Part shown: positions 46,891 to 54,067 of the stretch, one piece after another
Numbering within the stretch: position 1 is the stretch's first letter
Layout: each line of letters begins with the position of its first letter
Origin: JALZUV01 sp963837025
Lineage (GTDB): Bacteria > Pseudomonadota > Alphaproteobacteria > Rickettsiales > JALZUV01
DNA: 64,000 bases
Reading direction: 5' to 3'
Assembly: GCA_963837025.1 (NCBI GenBank)
Contig: CAWILT010000002.1
Span: 434,001 to 498,000 of the forward strand
Program-made: the position numbers and the translations under genes
Notes under the pieces: model-generated
Databases searched by the model: none
The model's input: only the letters and a program-made list of their open reading frames with translations
Told to the model about the DNA's origin: nothing

Positions 46891-47006
46891 GAGAAAATTT
46901 CTATCCTTATCAAAGATTACAGAGTCAAAATTAGCCCGCGCTAATGTGAATGTGTGACGGCAAAATTGCTGTGTAACCTAAAAAAAGAGGTAAGAAATAT
47001 TCGCTC

Positions 47007-47040
47007 ACTATACCCCCAAATCATGACAGTTTGATGACAT
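47007..47040 (-). promoter_or_regulatory. PHO-box promoter, unit A
   Basis: Minus strand: ATGTCAT-CAAA-CTGTCAT (47040-47023), 10 bp, TATAGT (47012-47007). Matches the PhoB box consensus at 13 of 14 repeat positions. No separate -35 box, as in known PhoB-activated promoters. Confidence 0.75.
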
Positions 47041-47054
47041 AGGCGCTGAAAATT

Positions 47055-47094
47055 GAATAAAAATAAAGGCCGCCTCCCAACGGGAGACGACCTA
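47055..47094 (-). terminator. Array terminator, unit B
   Basis: Minus-strand AGGTCGTCTCCC-GTT-GGGAGGCGGCCT hairpin (47066-47093) followed by TTATTTTTATT. Nearly identical to the unit A terminator. Confidence 0.8.
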
Positions 47095-47118
47095 AATTTA
47101 ATGCAGCAAAGCTTGCTG

Positions 47119-47655
47119 TTACCAAGCGTTTCCTTTGATTCGCTTTATCACAAACTTTGAGGAGCGTGCTCCACAAAATTCGTTGATGTGGCTGTCATCG
47201 GCCTCGGGTGTCAACAGAGACATCTGCTGCAGCAATTGTCGTAGCCAAGTGGTCTTGGCGGCGGCCTGCTGCGTCAGCTTGGTGGAATATTCCACGCGCG
47301 GATCTTTTCGCTCTTTGGAGGCGTTACACTCTTTGAGCGCGCGAAACAACACCCAAACGAAGTCATCGTAATGCTTCGGGGTAATGTTGCGCACAAAGTG
47401 AGTGCCCTCGCCTTCTAAGCAAAAGCATATGTGCTCATCTTTAGGACAAAAGGTGATTTTCATCACCTTATCCCAATTGCTTCGAATGGTGAGGAAGCCA
47501 TGCGCTGGCTTGTAATCCTCATCATGCGAAATAACACCGTATAGGCGCCAGTTGGCAAGCTTTGAGTCTACCTTAATCCCGTCCCCATTATCGGTTACGG
47601 TTGCGCTTACTTGGGCATACTTTGCCAAGTCGCGCAGTAATTGGAAATCGATCAT
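47119..47655 (-). CDS. Array protein B, hypothetical 178 aa
   Basis: Unknown. MIDFQLLRDLAKYAQ helix, then LANWRLYGVI, HGFLTIRS, VMKITFCPKDEHICFCLEG strands, then a helix YDDFVWVLFRALKECN and a longer Lys/Gln-rich helical C terminus. It aligns by eye with protein E (MVDEAQLRELFKNAW, LSWRLEVLA, LRFVMLPSTKEIHKCFF, SSLIRKAILEAD). The frame also opens at GTG 47709, but ATG 47655 gives a 159-nt leader like the other units and aligns with the start of E. Confidence 0.7.
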   Translation of the reverse strand: MIDFQLLRDLAKYAQVSATVTDNGDGIKVDSKLANWRLYGVISHDEDYKPAHGFLTIRSNWDKVMKITFCPKDEHICFCLEGEGTHFVRNITPKHYDDFVWVLFRALKECNASKERKDPRVEYSTKLTQQAAAKTTWLRQLLQQMSLLTPEADDSHINEFCGARSSKFVIKRIKGNAW

Positions 47656-47813
47656 GTGATTCGATTTAAAAAGTGACAATCTCCAAAACGGAAAATTGTA
47701 ATTTCTCACCTCCCATTCTACATCACCTTAATAAAAAGATGAGCGTCAAGCGTGTGAATTTAAATGACGGCAAAATGCTGTAAAACCAAAATTGAGGTAA
47801 GAAATATGCAATC

Positions 47814-47847
47814 ACTATAATGCGCGTTGATGACAGTTTCATGACAG
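47814..47847 (-). promoter_or_regulatory. PHO-box promoter, unit B
   Basis: Minus strand: CTGTCAT-GAAA-CTGTCAT (47847-47830), 10 bp, TATAGT (47819-47814). Both half-sites are perfect copies of the PHO-box repeat. Confidence 0.8.
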
Positions 47848-47854
47848 CACCACA

Positions 47855-47891
47855 TAAAAGCAAAGGCCGCCCCCCAACGGGAGACGGCCTT
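47855..47891 (-). terminator. Array terminator, unit C
   Basis: Minus-strand AAGGCCGTCTCCC-GTT-GGGGGGCGGCCTT hairpin (47863-47891) then TTGCTTTTATG. Lies 15 nt from the unit B PHO box. Confidence 0.78.
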
Positions 47892-47898
47892 GCAAAAT

Positions 47899-48321
47899 TT
47901 ACCGAAAGAGCAGATGTAGCCCGTTTCGCTGTAACGCATTGGCGAGCAGAAGCCCCTCCAACACCACCTCACGATCATATGATCCGAGATGATTTTGGTT
48001 GAATTCCACTTCCGCAATCCAGCGACCAAGTCGGTGGCAGAAGTTGGCTGTTGGTGCGGTCACCTTGAGCTTAGCTTTAGCATCCGCCGCAAGTAATGCG
48101 GGGTTTTCGGATACCTGTAGCTCAGCCACAAGGGTTGTCTCGTCCTTCTCACGCACCTGAAACCAAACGCCTTGCAGCGTATTGTCAGGTGCGTAAGTGG
48201 CGCGTCCGTGAACTTGCGACTTTCTGCCACCAACCACTTTAAAAGTGATAGTGGATTGTGTCGCTTCATCTAGCCTTTCGGCGATGATCCCATTAAGGAG
48301 CATCTTTACCTTATCTTCCAT
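47899..48321 (-). CDS. Array protein C, hypothetical 140 aa
   Basis: Unknown. N-terminal helix (DKVKMLLNGIIAERLDE), several strands (STITFKVVGG, GRATYAPD, GVWFQVREKDETTLVAELQV, KAKLKVTAP), then helix-rich end (WIAEVEFNQNHLG...VVLEGLLLANALQRNG). Soluble, no signal. Similarity to the other array proteins is limited to overall helix-sheet-helix order. Start ATG 48321 lies 144 nt after its -10 box; CCTAAAAAAT precedes it in place of a Shine-Dalgarno. Confidence 0.68.
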   Translation of the reverse strand: MEDKVKMLLNGIIAERLDEATQSTITFKVVGGRKSQVHGRATYAPDNTLQGVWFQVREKDETTLVAELQVSENPALLAADAKAKLKVTAPTANFCHRLGRWIAEVEFNQNHLGSYDREVVLEGLLLANALQRNGLHLLFR

Positions 48322-48464
48322 GCTGGAGATTTTTTAGGTGATTTAAAAAAAAGGGTGAATTTTTCTACCAGTACAGTTTCGCGACCGTTAAGGAGCGTCT
48401 TTGAAATGAGGGACGTCGCATCCAAAAAGCGGCGTAAAACTATAAAAGTAAGAAATATGCCATC

Positions 48465-48498
48465 ACTATAACCACACATGATGACAGTTTAATGACAA
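48465..48498 (-). promoter_or_regulatory. PHO-box promoter, unit C
   Basis: Minus strand: TTGTCAT-TAAA-CTGTCAT (48498-48481), 10 bp, TATAGT (48470-48465). The T-run of the unit D terminator runs directly into this box. Confidence 0.78.
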
Positions 48499-48532
48499 AA
48501 AAAGCCGCTCTCCCCAAAAGGAAGAACGGCTT
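48497..48532 (-). terminator. Array terminator, unit D
   Basis: Minus-strand AAGCCGTTCTTCC-TTTT-GGGGAGAGCGGCTT with U-G pairs, then TTTTT leading into the unit C promoter. Confidence 0.78.
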
Positions 48533-48553
48533 AATGTTTGGCACTGCTAGGCG

Positions 48554-48964
48554 CTACGGCAGCGACAGAATATAAAGCGTGCCAACAGGAATTTCTTCCT
48601 TTAACACCGCTTTAATTTCCCGCTCGCATGCCCGCAAAATGCTAGCAAAATTATTTCGGCTGAGCATCTGCTCATCAACCGGAAGGCTAACGATGCGGTT
48701 GGCACTTCGCGCCTTCGCGGTGATGATCAACCCAGCCGTCGTTTCGGTGGCATCAACGGTCACCGTCAAATGCGTGTAACCCGGCTGCTCAATCACCAAA
48801 CGAATTTTGTTCGTTTGGTTTTCGCAAAAGTCAGCTGTTCCCGTCATCGTGTAGTCACGGTGCTTGCTAATGCATTGCATTAGGTTAGGCATCGTTTTGC
48901 GATACGTGCCCTTATTCTTATAGGTCGCTTGCAACAGCAGCTCCCTAATTACTGAAAAAGTCAT
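48554..48964 (-). CDS. Array protein D, hypothetical 136 aa
   Basis: Unknown. Helical start (FSVIRELLLQATYKNKG), strands (YTMTGTADF, KIRLVIEQ, HLTVTVDATE, AGLIITAKA, RIVSLPVDE), then a helix NNFASILRACEREIKAVL and a short strand end. Soluble. 154 nt leader; start preceded by CTTAAAATATATAAGC with no Shine-Dalgarno. Same overall layout as the other array proteins. Confidence 0.68.
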   Translation of the reverse strand: MTFSVIRELLLQATYKNKGTYRKTMPNLMQCISKHRDYTMTGTADFCENQTNKIRLVIEQPGYTHLTVTVDATETTAGLIITAKARSANRIVSLPVDEQMLSRNNFASILRACEREIKAVLKEEIPVGTLYILSLP

Positions 48965-48995
48965 GCTTATATATTTTAAGCATTAAAGAAATCAA

Positions 48996-49013
48996 CATAC
49001 CAAGCGCGGCATG
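48996..49013 (-). other. Leader hairpin, unit D
   Basis: CATGCC-GCGCTT-GGTATG on the minus strand, 32 nt before the start. The stem is the same as in unit E while the loop differs. Confidence 0.5.
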
Positions 49014-49068
49014 AGGGTAGCAGTTACCACAAATCAACCCATTTGCATGAGGTGAATAAATAGAGGTG

Positions 49069-49102
49069 ACAGCGAAAAAAGCTGTAAAACCAAAAGAAAG
49101 GT
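49069..49102 (-). other. Conserved 5' leader element with two small hairpins, unit D (example)
   Basis: Minus strand: ACC-TTTCTTTT-GGT (49102-49089) then ACAGC-TTTTTTC-GCTGT (49085-49069), just downstream of the -10 region. The same pair is seen in unit A (ACCT/AGGT, then ACAGC/GCCGT), unit B (ACC/GGT, ACAGC/GCCGT) and unit E (ACCT/AGGT, ACCGC/GCAGT); unit C is more degenerate. Confidence 0.45.
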
Positions 49103-49117
49103 AAAAGATACCCGCAG

Positions 49118-49151
49118 ACTATAGCGCCCAATCATGACAGTTTGATGACAA
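49118..49151 (-). promoter_or_regulatory. PHO-box promoter, unit D
   Basis: Minus strand: TTGTCAT-CAAA-CTGTCAT (49151-49134), 10 bp, TATAGT (49123-49118). Confidence 0.78.
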
Positions 49152-49185
49152 AAAAAGTCGCCCTCCCCGCAAGGGAAGGACGACT
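49150..49185 (-). terminator. Array terminator, unit E
   Basis: Minus-strand AGTCGTCCTTCCC-TTGC-GGGGAGGGCGACT, then TTTTTT running into the unit D PHO box. Confidence 0.78.
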
Positions 49186-49199
49186 GAGTTAAAACCTAT

Positions 49200-49652
49200 T
49201 CACCAAGGTCCAAGCGCATAGATGCTTGGGGCATCCAGCACGTTTACATGCGCATAGTGATGCTGCATTAAACGTGATAGCTTCGCGCCTTGCTCTAGTA
49301 GCTCTGGCGAGAAACTTCCTAAGCAATCAGCTTCCAAAATCGCCTTGCGGATTAGGCTTGAAAGCTGGCTAACCTCACTTTTATATAAGTAAAGTTCGCA
49401 CTTCGCAAAGGCTCCCGTAAAGAAACATTTGTGAATTTCCTTGGTCGAAGGCAGCATCACGAAACGTAACTCTCGTTGCTTTCCTTCGAAAATGGAAATG
49501 TCGAAAAAGGAGACTAGCTCATTTTCGAACACAGCCAGTACTTCCAGTCTCCATGAGAGGTAGCTGGACTTGAAGATGACAAGATTGCCACCTTCAACCG
49601 GTGAATGCCACGCGTTTTTGAACAGTTCGCGCAACTGAGCTTCATCAACCAT
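49200..49652 (-). CDS. Array protein E, hypothetical 150 aa
   Basis: Unknown. Begins MVDEAQLRELFKNAW, followed by strands (GGNLVIFKSS, SWRLEVLAVFENE, SFFDISIFEG, ELRFVMLPS, HKCFFTGA), a helix (SQLSSLIRKAILEADC) and a second helix (PELLEQGAKLSRLMQHHYAH). It appears to be a distant paralogue of protein B. Leader 159 nt from its -10; CCTAAAAATA precedes the ATG. First unit of the array; its promoter overlaps the end of the methyltransferase gene. Confidence 0.7.
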   Translation of the reverse strand: MVDEAQLRELFKNAWHSPVEGGNLVIFKSSYLSWRLEVLAVFENELVSFFDISIFEGKQRELRFVMLPSTKEIHKCFFTGAFAKCELYLYKSEVSQLSSLIRKAILEADCLGSFSPELLEQGAKLSRLMQHHYAHVNVLDAPSIYALGPW

Positions 49653-49678
49653 TATTTTTAGGTATAGAAGTGATACAA

Positions 49679-49696
49679 CATACCAGAAATGGCATG
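49679..49696 (-). other. Leader hairpin, unit E
   Basis: CATGCC-ATTTCT-GGTATG on the minus strand, 27 nt before the start codon, with one G-U pair. Preceded by CCCT as in unit D. Confidence 0.5.
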
Positions 49697-49810
49697 AGGG
49701 CTATCTTAACTTATACAATCAAGCACACAAGCGAAGTTGGCGTTGAGTGAAAATGTGACTGCGAAAAACGCGGTGAAACCTGAAAAAATAAAGGTAAGAA
49801 ATACTCAAAC

Positions 49811-49844
49811 ACTATAACTGCATTTGATGACAGTTTTATGACAG
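49811..49844 (-). promoter_or_regulatory. PHO-box promoter, unit E
   Basis: Minus strand: CTGTCAT-AAAA-CTGTCAT (49844-49827), 10 bp, TATAGT (49816-49811). Both half-sites are perfect. The box overlaps the stop codon of the upstream methyltransferase gene (49836-49838). Confidence 0.8.
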
Positions 49845-51884
49845 CGGCTTTTTTAACCAAAATTGATACATGGATTTAAACGTATCGGGGTTTTGTTGTT
49901 CATAAGCATGCCATTTTATAAGGTAATCAGGATGATTGGGCGGGGGTAATGTGGCCTCAAACGCTTCCAACTCTGCGCGGTGCATGAGGTTGATGCCACA
50001 AAATTCCAATCCTAAATCACTCACAATTTTCCCAATTTGCGGCCACGTGAATTGATGTTCCTGAACATGAAAAATTAAATCACGACATTCCGAAAGCGAA
50101 AAGAAATCGGTTGCAGCATAGAGATCGGAAATGATGGGAGTCAGCGCATTATCGGCACCCGTTTGTTGCCGCTGAAATTCATAATTTCGTTGCATCAATT
50201 CGCGGCGATAGTGGCGCAACGCATCATCCGAATCGCCTAAGTTGCGCGCTTTAATCTCCTCGCGCGCGAGCGTCACACTGCGTCGCGCCATTTGGCTGTA
50301 AAGGCCAATGCGCATCATACCACCTGGTTTTAAAATATCGGTAAGCACCTTCCAGCCGGCGATGGGGTCGCGCATGTGATGCAGCACGCCCACGCTTTCA
50401 ATCATATCAAATGTGCGGTTAAGTGCGAGTAATTTTAAAATATCGGCCTGCATAAATGTGAGTTGGTCACAGCCATATTGCTCGGCCTTGCGTTGTGCGT
50501 AAGCCAAACTGGAAAGGCTAATATCAACCGCTAATAACGCACTTTTACAAAGCGATGCGGCAAGCATGATGGGGTGCTGCCCCGTGCCGCAACCCGCAAT
50601 CAACACCTCGCCCTGTTTAGGTAAAGTTGAGCTAATAATTTCAGGCTTAACACCAAAACGCGCCACATATTCAGGCAGTGAAATGGGCGTGTAATCGGGC
50701 ACCTCATTCCAACGCGGGTAGGGCGCGGATTCATATTGTTCGCGCACTTTTTGGCTGGTGGCATCGTCAATTTCATCCAAGCGCGGCAAGCTCAATTTGC
50801 GCTTTTGTTCATCTTGCGGGTTATGGCATTGCTGTTCAATAATGCGTTTTAAAATAGCATCATCTGGCTGCCATTGTGCTAGCTGCGGCGCGCAATCTTC
50901 CTGCGCTAAAGGGGTATAACTGCCCAATAATGTGAGTGCATCATTATCAATTTTAGGTAAGCTTGCCACCAGTTTTACGCGCAAAGGTTTTAATGCTGCA
51001 GCTTCTTCTGCCTCCGTAAAAAATACATATTCATTATTAAATCCGAGTGAGCAAAGCGCCCATTGCAAAGGTTGAAACGGCGCACGAGCAGCGGCATCAC
51101 ATTCCAGCAATAAATGCCGGCGAATTTGGGTGAGCAATAGCTCTAATATTGGCTGAGTAATCGAATCGCGATGCATCAGCGGCAGCAAAAGCGATTGTTG
51201 AAATTGCTGCAAAAAGCCATCCTGTTTAATCAGCTTTCGCATGGCGATAATCAGGTCGCTATAATGCTCAATTGATGCCAGCTTATTGCATTCTACCATC
51301 CACGGCGCAGCGTGTTGATGGCGAATAATTGCCGCGCGAATGCCGTTCATAAGACCGGTTTTTAATGCCTCTTTTAGCACCGGTTCCAATTTTAATTCCA
51401 CCTCATAAAATGCGTCCATTAAATAGGTAACGCGTTTATAATTTTCCCATACGGCTTCTTCCTGCGGCGAAATTAAAAACATTTGCACTGCAAAGGGCAG
51501 GGCTGCTTTTTTATCACCAGCAATTAAATGCAAACGACACGCGCGAGCAAAAGGCGGCTGCCAATCCGGCTTTAGCGTGGCAGCGCGTGTGTAAGATTGT
51601 AGCGCATCTTTGTTCGCGCCTGAATATTCTTGCGCTAAACCCAAATGATAATGCGCCGATTCATGTCGCATATTTAACATTACAGCCTGTTGAAATCGCG
51701 CAATCGCATCAGGGTAATCTTGCAACTGTAGCGCCGCAAGTGCTAAGCCAAAATAAACACCAAATTCCGTATGACCCTGCGCCAATAAATGCGCAAATAA
51801 TTCGCGCGCTTCGCCAAATTTGCCGTGCTGTAACCAACTATCAGCTTGCTTAAATTGCTTTTGAAATTGTTTTGTCTGATTCAT
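49836..51884 (-). CDS. TPR-repeat SAM-dependent methyltransferase
   Basis: 682 aa from the ATG at 51884. N-terminal TPR region (about residues 1-135: WLQHGKFGEARELFAHLL, AIARFQQAVMLNMRHESAHYHLGLA, DALQSYTRAATLKPDW), a long middle section, then a class I methyltransferase domain from about residue 420 with motif I EVLIAGCGTGQHPIMLA, FDMIESVGVLHHM and KPGGMMRIGLYS. Substrate unknown; related TPR-methyltransferases are common in alphaproteobacteria. Divergent from the small 52113 gene; no terminator before array unit E. Confidence 0.82.
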   Translation of the reverse strand: MNQTKQFQKQFKQADSWLQHGKFGEARELFAHLLAQGHTEFGVYFGLALAALQLQDYPDAIARFQQAVMLNMRHESAHYHLGLAQEYSGANKDALQSYTRAATLKPDWQPPFARACRLHLIAGDKKAALPFAVQMFLISPQEEAVWENYKRVTYLMDAFYEVELKLEPVLKEALKTGLMNGIRAAIIRHQHAAPWMVECNKLASIEHYSDLIIAMRKLIKQDGFLQQFQQSLLLPLMHRDSITQPILELLLTQIRRHLLLECDAAARAPFQPLQWALCSLGFNNEYVFFTEAEEAAALKPLRVKLVASLPKIDNDALTLLGSYTPLAQEDCAPQLAQWQPDDAILKRIIEQQCHNPQDEQKRKLSLPRLDEIDDATSQKVREQYESAPYPRWNEVPDYTPISLPEYVARFGVKPEIISSTLPKQGEVLIAGCGTGQHPIMLAASLCKSALLAVDISLSSLAYAQRKAEQYGCDQLTFMQADILKLLALNRTFDMIESVGVLHHMRDPIAGWKVLTDILKPGGMMRIGLYSQMARRSVTLAREEIKARNLGDSDDALRHYRRELMQRNYEFQRQQTGADNALTPIISDLYAATDFFSLSECRDLIFHVQEHQFTWPQIGKIVSDLGLEFCGINLMHRAELEAFEATLPPPNHPDYLIKWHAYEQQNPDTFKSMYQFWLKKPLS

Positions 51885-51968
51885 AAATACGAGCATAACC
51901 TATGGTAGCGAAACACGAAAAGGATTTATCAATAAAGCTTCCAAATGCCCCATAATATTATTTTCAAA

Positions 51969-52002
51969 CCTTCACGAAACTTTAATAAACCCTTGCTATT
52001 CT
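51969..52002 (+). promoter_or_regulatory. Candidate PHO-box-like promoter of the 114-aa gene
   Basis: CCTTCAC-GAAA-CTTTAAT (51969-51986), 10 bp, TATTCT (51997-52002). Halves match CTGTCAT at 4 and 5 of 7, with the array geometry. Confidence 0.35.
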
Positions 52003-52064
52003 AAAGGCTGTTTCTTGCTTCAAATCTTTGAAAGCTTTAGTTGGTATTTTCCATCTCTAGTAAT

Positions 52065-52079
52065 GAATGCCTAGCATTC
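52065..52079 (+). other. Leader hairpin before the 114-aa gene
   Basis: GAATGC-CTA-GCATTC, perfect 6-bp stem, 34 nt before the ATG, a position like the start-proximal hairpins of the array leaders. Confidence 0.35.
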
Positions 52080-52112
52080 TGCAAGAATTTTTCACGCTCA
52101 AAATACAAGAAA

Positions 52113-52457
52113 ATGAGCAGGACTTTAGAAAATGCCAATTTAATAGTATCAGCCATTGTAGCGATTGCGATCGTGCTGACAATGGTATTCATGGCAACAG
52201 CTACCACTACATCCACTTCGCAAGAGGTGATGGAAGTGGATAAAGCATATTACCAAATCCGGCGCAAAAGTCGCTCCAGCGGTTGCCGCATTTCCGGTAA
52301 GGTGCTTGGCGAAACTGTGCGCTTCAAAAAACGCTACAGCCGTTGCCCTTGCCAAGCTGGAGACCAGATTTTGGTGCAAATTAACCAAAAAGAAGGATGG
52401 TTTGGTATTAAGTACCAGAACATCCATTACATTGGTCAAGCACCAAACCAGTGGTAA
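52113..52457 (+). CDS. Small membrane-anchored or exported basic protein, 114 aa
   Basis: Unknown. One N-terminal hydrophobic segment (about residues 9-31, LIVSAIVAIAIVLTMVFMA), then a basic domain with three or four cysteines (SGCRISGKVLGETVRFKKRYSRCPC) and beta-rich end (WFGIKYQNIHYIG). The ATG at 52113 is preferred to a TTG at 52041. It has its own candidate PHO-like promoter, a ~110 nt leader and a strong terminator, like an array unit in the opposite orientation. Confidence 0.65.
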   Translation: MSRTLENANLIVSAIVAIAIVLTMVFMATATTTSTSQEVMEVDKAYYQIRRKSRSSGCRISGKVLGETVRFKKRYSRCPCQAGDQILVQINQKEGWFGIKYQNIHYIGQAPNQW

Positions 52458-52493
52458 AAAAAAGGAGGCGTCGCGATGCGACCCTCCTTTTTT
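52456..52493. terminator. Bidirectional terminator between the 114-aa gene and ubiD
   Basis: AAAAAAAGGAGG / CCTCCTTTTTT outer stem with an inner GTCGC-GAT-GCGAC stem. Flanked by A-run and T-run, so it can end both convergent genes. Confidence 0.85.
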
Positions 52494-53985
52494 ATTTCCA
52501 GATCTTTTTGCCTTCAGAGGTAAAGCCGTATTTTTTCCAGTTTTGTGAAACTTTTTCAATCACGGCTTCGTCCATGGCAATTTCTTCGCCCCATTCGCGG
52601 GTGGTTTCGCCTTCCCATTTATTGGTGGCATCCATGCCCATTTTGCCACCTAAACCTGAAACGGGTGAGGCAAAATCGAGGTAATCAATGGGCGTATTTT
52701 CTACCAGCATGGTGTCGCGTACGGGGTCCATCTTGGTGCTCATCGCCCAAATAACTTCCTTCCAATCGCGCGCATTCACATCGGCATCCACTACAATCAC
52801 AAATTTAGTATAAATAAACTGGCGCAGGTAACTCCACACCGCCATCATAATGCGGCGGCCATGGCCTGCATAAGCCTTTTTAATACTCACCACCGCCACA
52901 CGATAGCTGCACCCTTCTGGCGGCAACCAAAAATCGACAATCTCAGGAAATTGCTGTTGAATCAGTGGAATAAAAAGCTCATTCAATGCTTCGCCTAAAA
53001 TGGCCGGCTCATCTGGTGGTTTACCTGTATAGGTGCTGTGATAAATTGCATCTTTCCGCATCGTAATAGCGCTCACCGTGAATACTGGGAACGGTTCCAC
53101 GCTGTTATAATAACCGGTGTGATCGCCATAAGGTCCTTCATCACCATATTCGGTGAGTGATACATGCCCTTCAATCACCATCTCTGCATTGGCGGGCACT
53201 TTCAGCGGAATGGTTTTGCAATTCACTAACTCCACTGCTTTGCCACGCAATAATCCGGCAAATTGATATTCGGATAAATTATCAGGCACAGGGCAAACTG
53301 CGGCCAAGGTGCTGCCAGGATCCGCTCCTATCACAGCGGCTAAGGGCAGGGGTTCAGCCTTTTTATCTTTCCACCGTTTATGATGTTGCGCACCGCCGCG
53401 ATGCTTCAACCAGCGCATCAATGTTTGGTTTTTATTCAGCACCTGCATGCGATAAATGCCTAAATTAAAGGCATCCTCGCCTTTGCCGCTAGGGCCTTGT
53501 GTTACAATCAGTGGCCATGTGATAAGCGGTGCAGGTTCGTTCGGCCAACAGCCTTGAATGGGCAGTTTGCTCAAATCAATATCATCGCCCGTTAGCACCA
53601 TTTCTTGGCAGGGAGCTTTGCTAACGGTTTTAGGCTTCATCGTGAGCGCTTTTTTGGCCAAGGGCAGCAGTTCCATCGCGCCCTTCAAACTATCAGGCGG
53701 GGTGGGCTGGCGCAGAAAGGCTAACTCCTCCCCAAACTTACGCATGGTTTCGGGTGTTTGGTTCATACCCATAGCCACGCGCTTCACCGTACCAAATAAA
53801 TTAATAAGCACGGGCGTGTTATGTCCCACCACGTTTTCAAATAGCACAGCAGGGCCGCCTTCCGCAATCAACCGCGTGCCGATTTCGGTCATTTCCAAAT
53901 GCGTGGAAACCGGCTCAGTCACGCGCACCAGCTCGCCTTGTTTTTCCAGAGTTTTCATAAAATCGCGTAAAGACGAATAAGCCAT
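52492..53985 (-). CDS. ubiD: UbiD family 4-hydroxy-3-polyprenylbenzoate decarboxylase
   Basis: prFMN-dependent decarboxylase of ubiquinone synthesis. About 497 aa from the ATG at 53985 (MAYSSLRDFMKTLEKQGEL). Family blocks: LIAEGGPAVLFENV, NLGIYRMQVLNKNQTLMRWLKHRGGAQH, EMVIEGHVSLTEYGDEGPYGDHTGYYN with active-site acids, and FVIVVDADVNARDWKEVIWAM. UbiX, which supplies the cofactor, is not in the window. Confidence 0.94.
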   Translation of the reverse strand: MAYSSLRDFMKTLEKQGELVRVTEPVSTHLEMTEIGTRLIAEGGPAVLFENVVGHNTPVLINLFGTVKRVAMGMNQTPETMRKFGEELAFLRQPTPPDSLKGAMELLPLAKKALTMKPKTVSKAPCQEMVLTGDDIDLSKLPIQGCWPNEPAPLITWPLIVTQGPSGKGEDAFNLGIYRMQVLNKNQTLMRWLKHRGGAQHHKRWKDKKAEPLPLAAVIGADPGSTLAAVCPVPDNLSEYQFAGLLRGKAVELVNCKTIPLKVPANAEMVIEGHVSLTEYGDEGPYGDHTGYYNSVEPFPVFTVSAITMRKDAIYHSTYTGKPPDEPAILGEALNELFIPLIQQQFPEIVDFWLPPEGCSYRVAVVSIKKAYAGHGRRIMMAVWSYLRQFIYTKFVIVVDADVNARDWKEVIWAMSTKMDPVRDTMLVENTPIDYLDFASPVSGLGGKMGMDATNKWEGETTREWGEEIAMDEAVIEKVSQNWKKYGFTSEGKKIWK

Positions 53986-54067
53986 GCGCCACATTACGCA
54001 CAGACGTAAACTTGGGCAAGTGCTGTTTAGCTCTTGTCCTATTGTTTTAAGCCGTTATATCTGAGCT

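Noticed and set aside
47656..47709. Longer start (GTG 47709) for array protein B
   Set aside because: It would shorten the leader to about 105 nt against 144-159 in the other units, and the alignment with protein E begins at the ATG 47655.
46391..49844. Repeated hairpin sequences at regular intervals could be a CRISPR array
   Set aside because: Repeats are about 600-800 bases apart, vary in sequence, form terminators and alternate with ORFs and promoters; there are no cas genes.
46391..49844. Integron cassette array
   Set aside because: The hairpins end in U-runs and lack attC-type core sites; no integrase gene is present, and promoters are within each unit, which integron cassettes usually lack.
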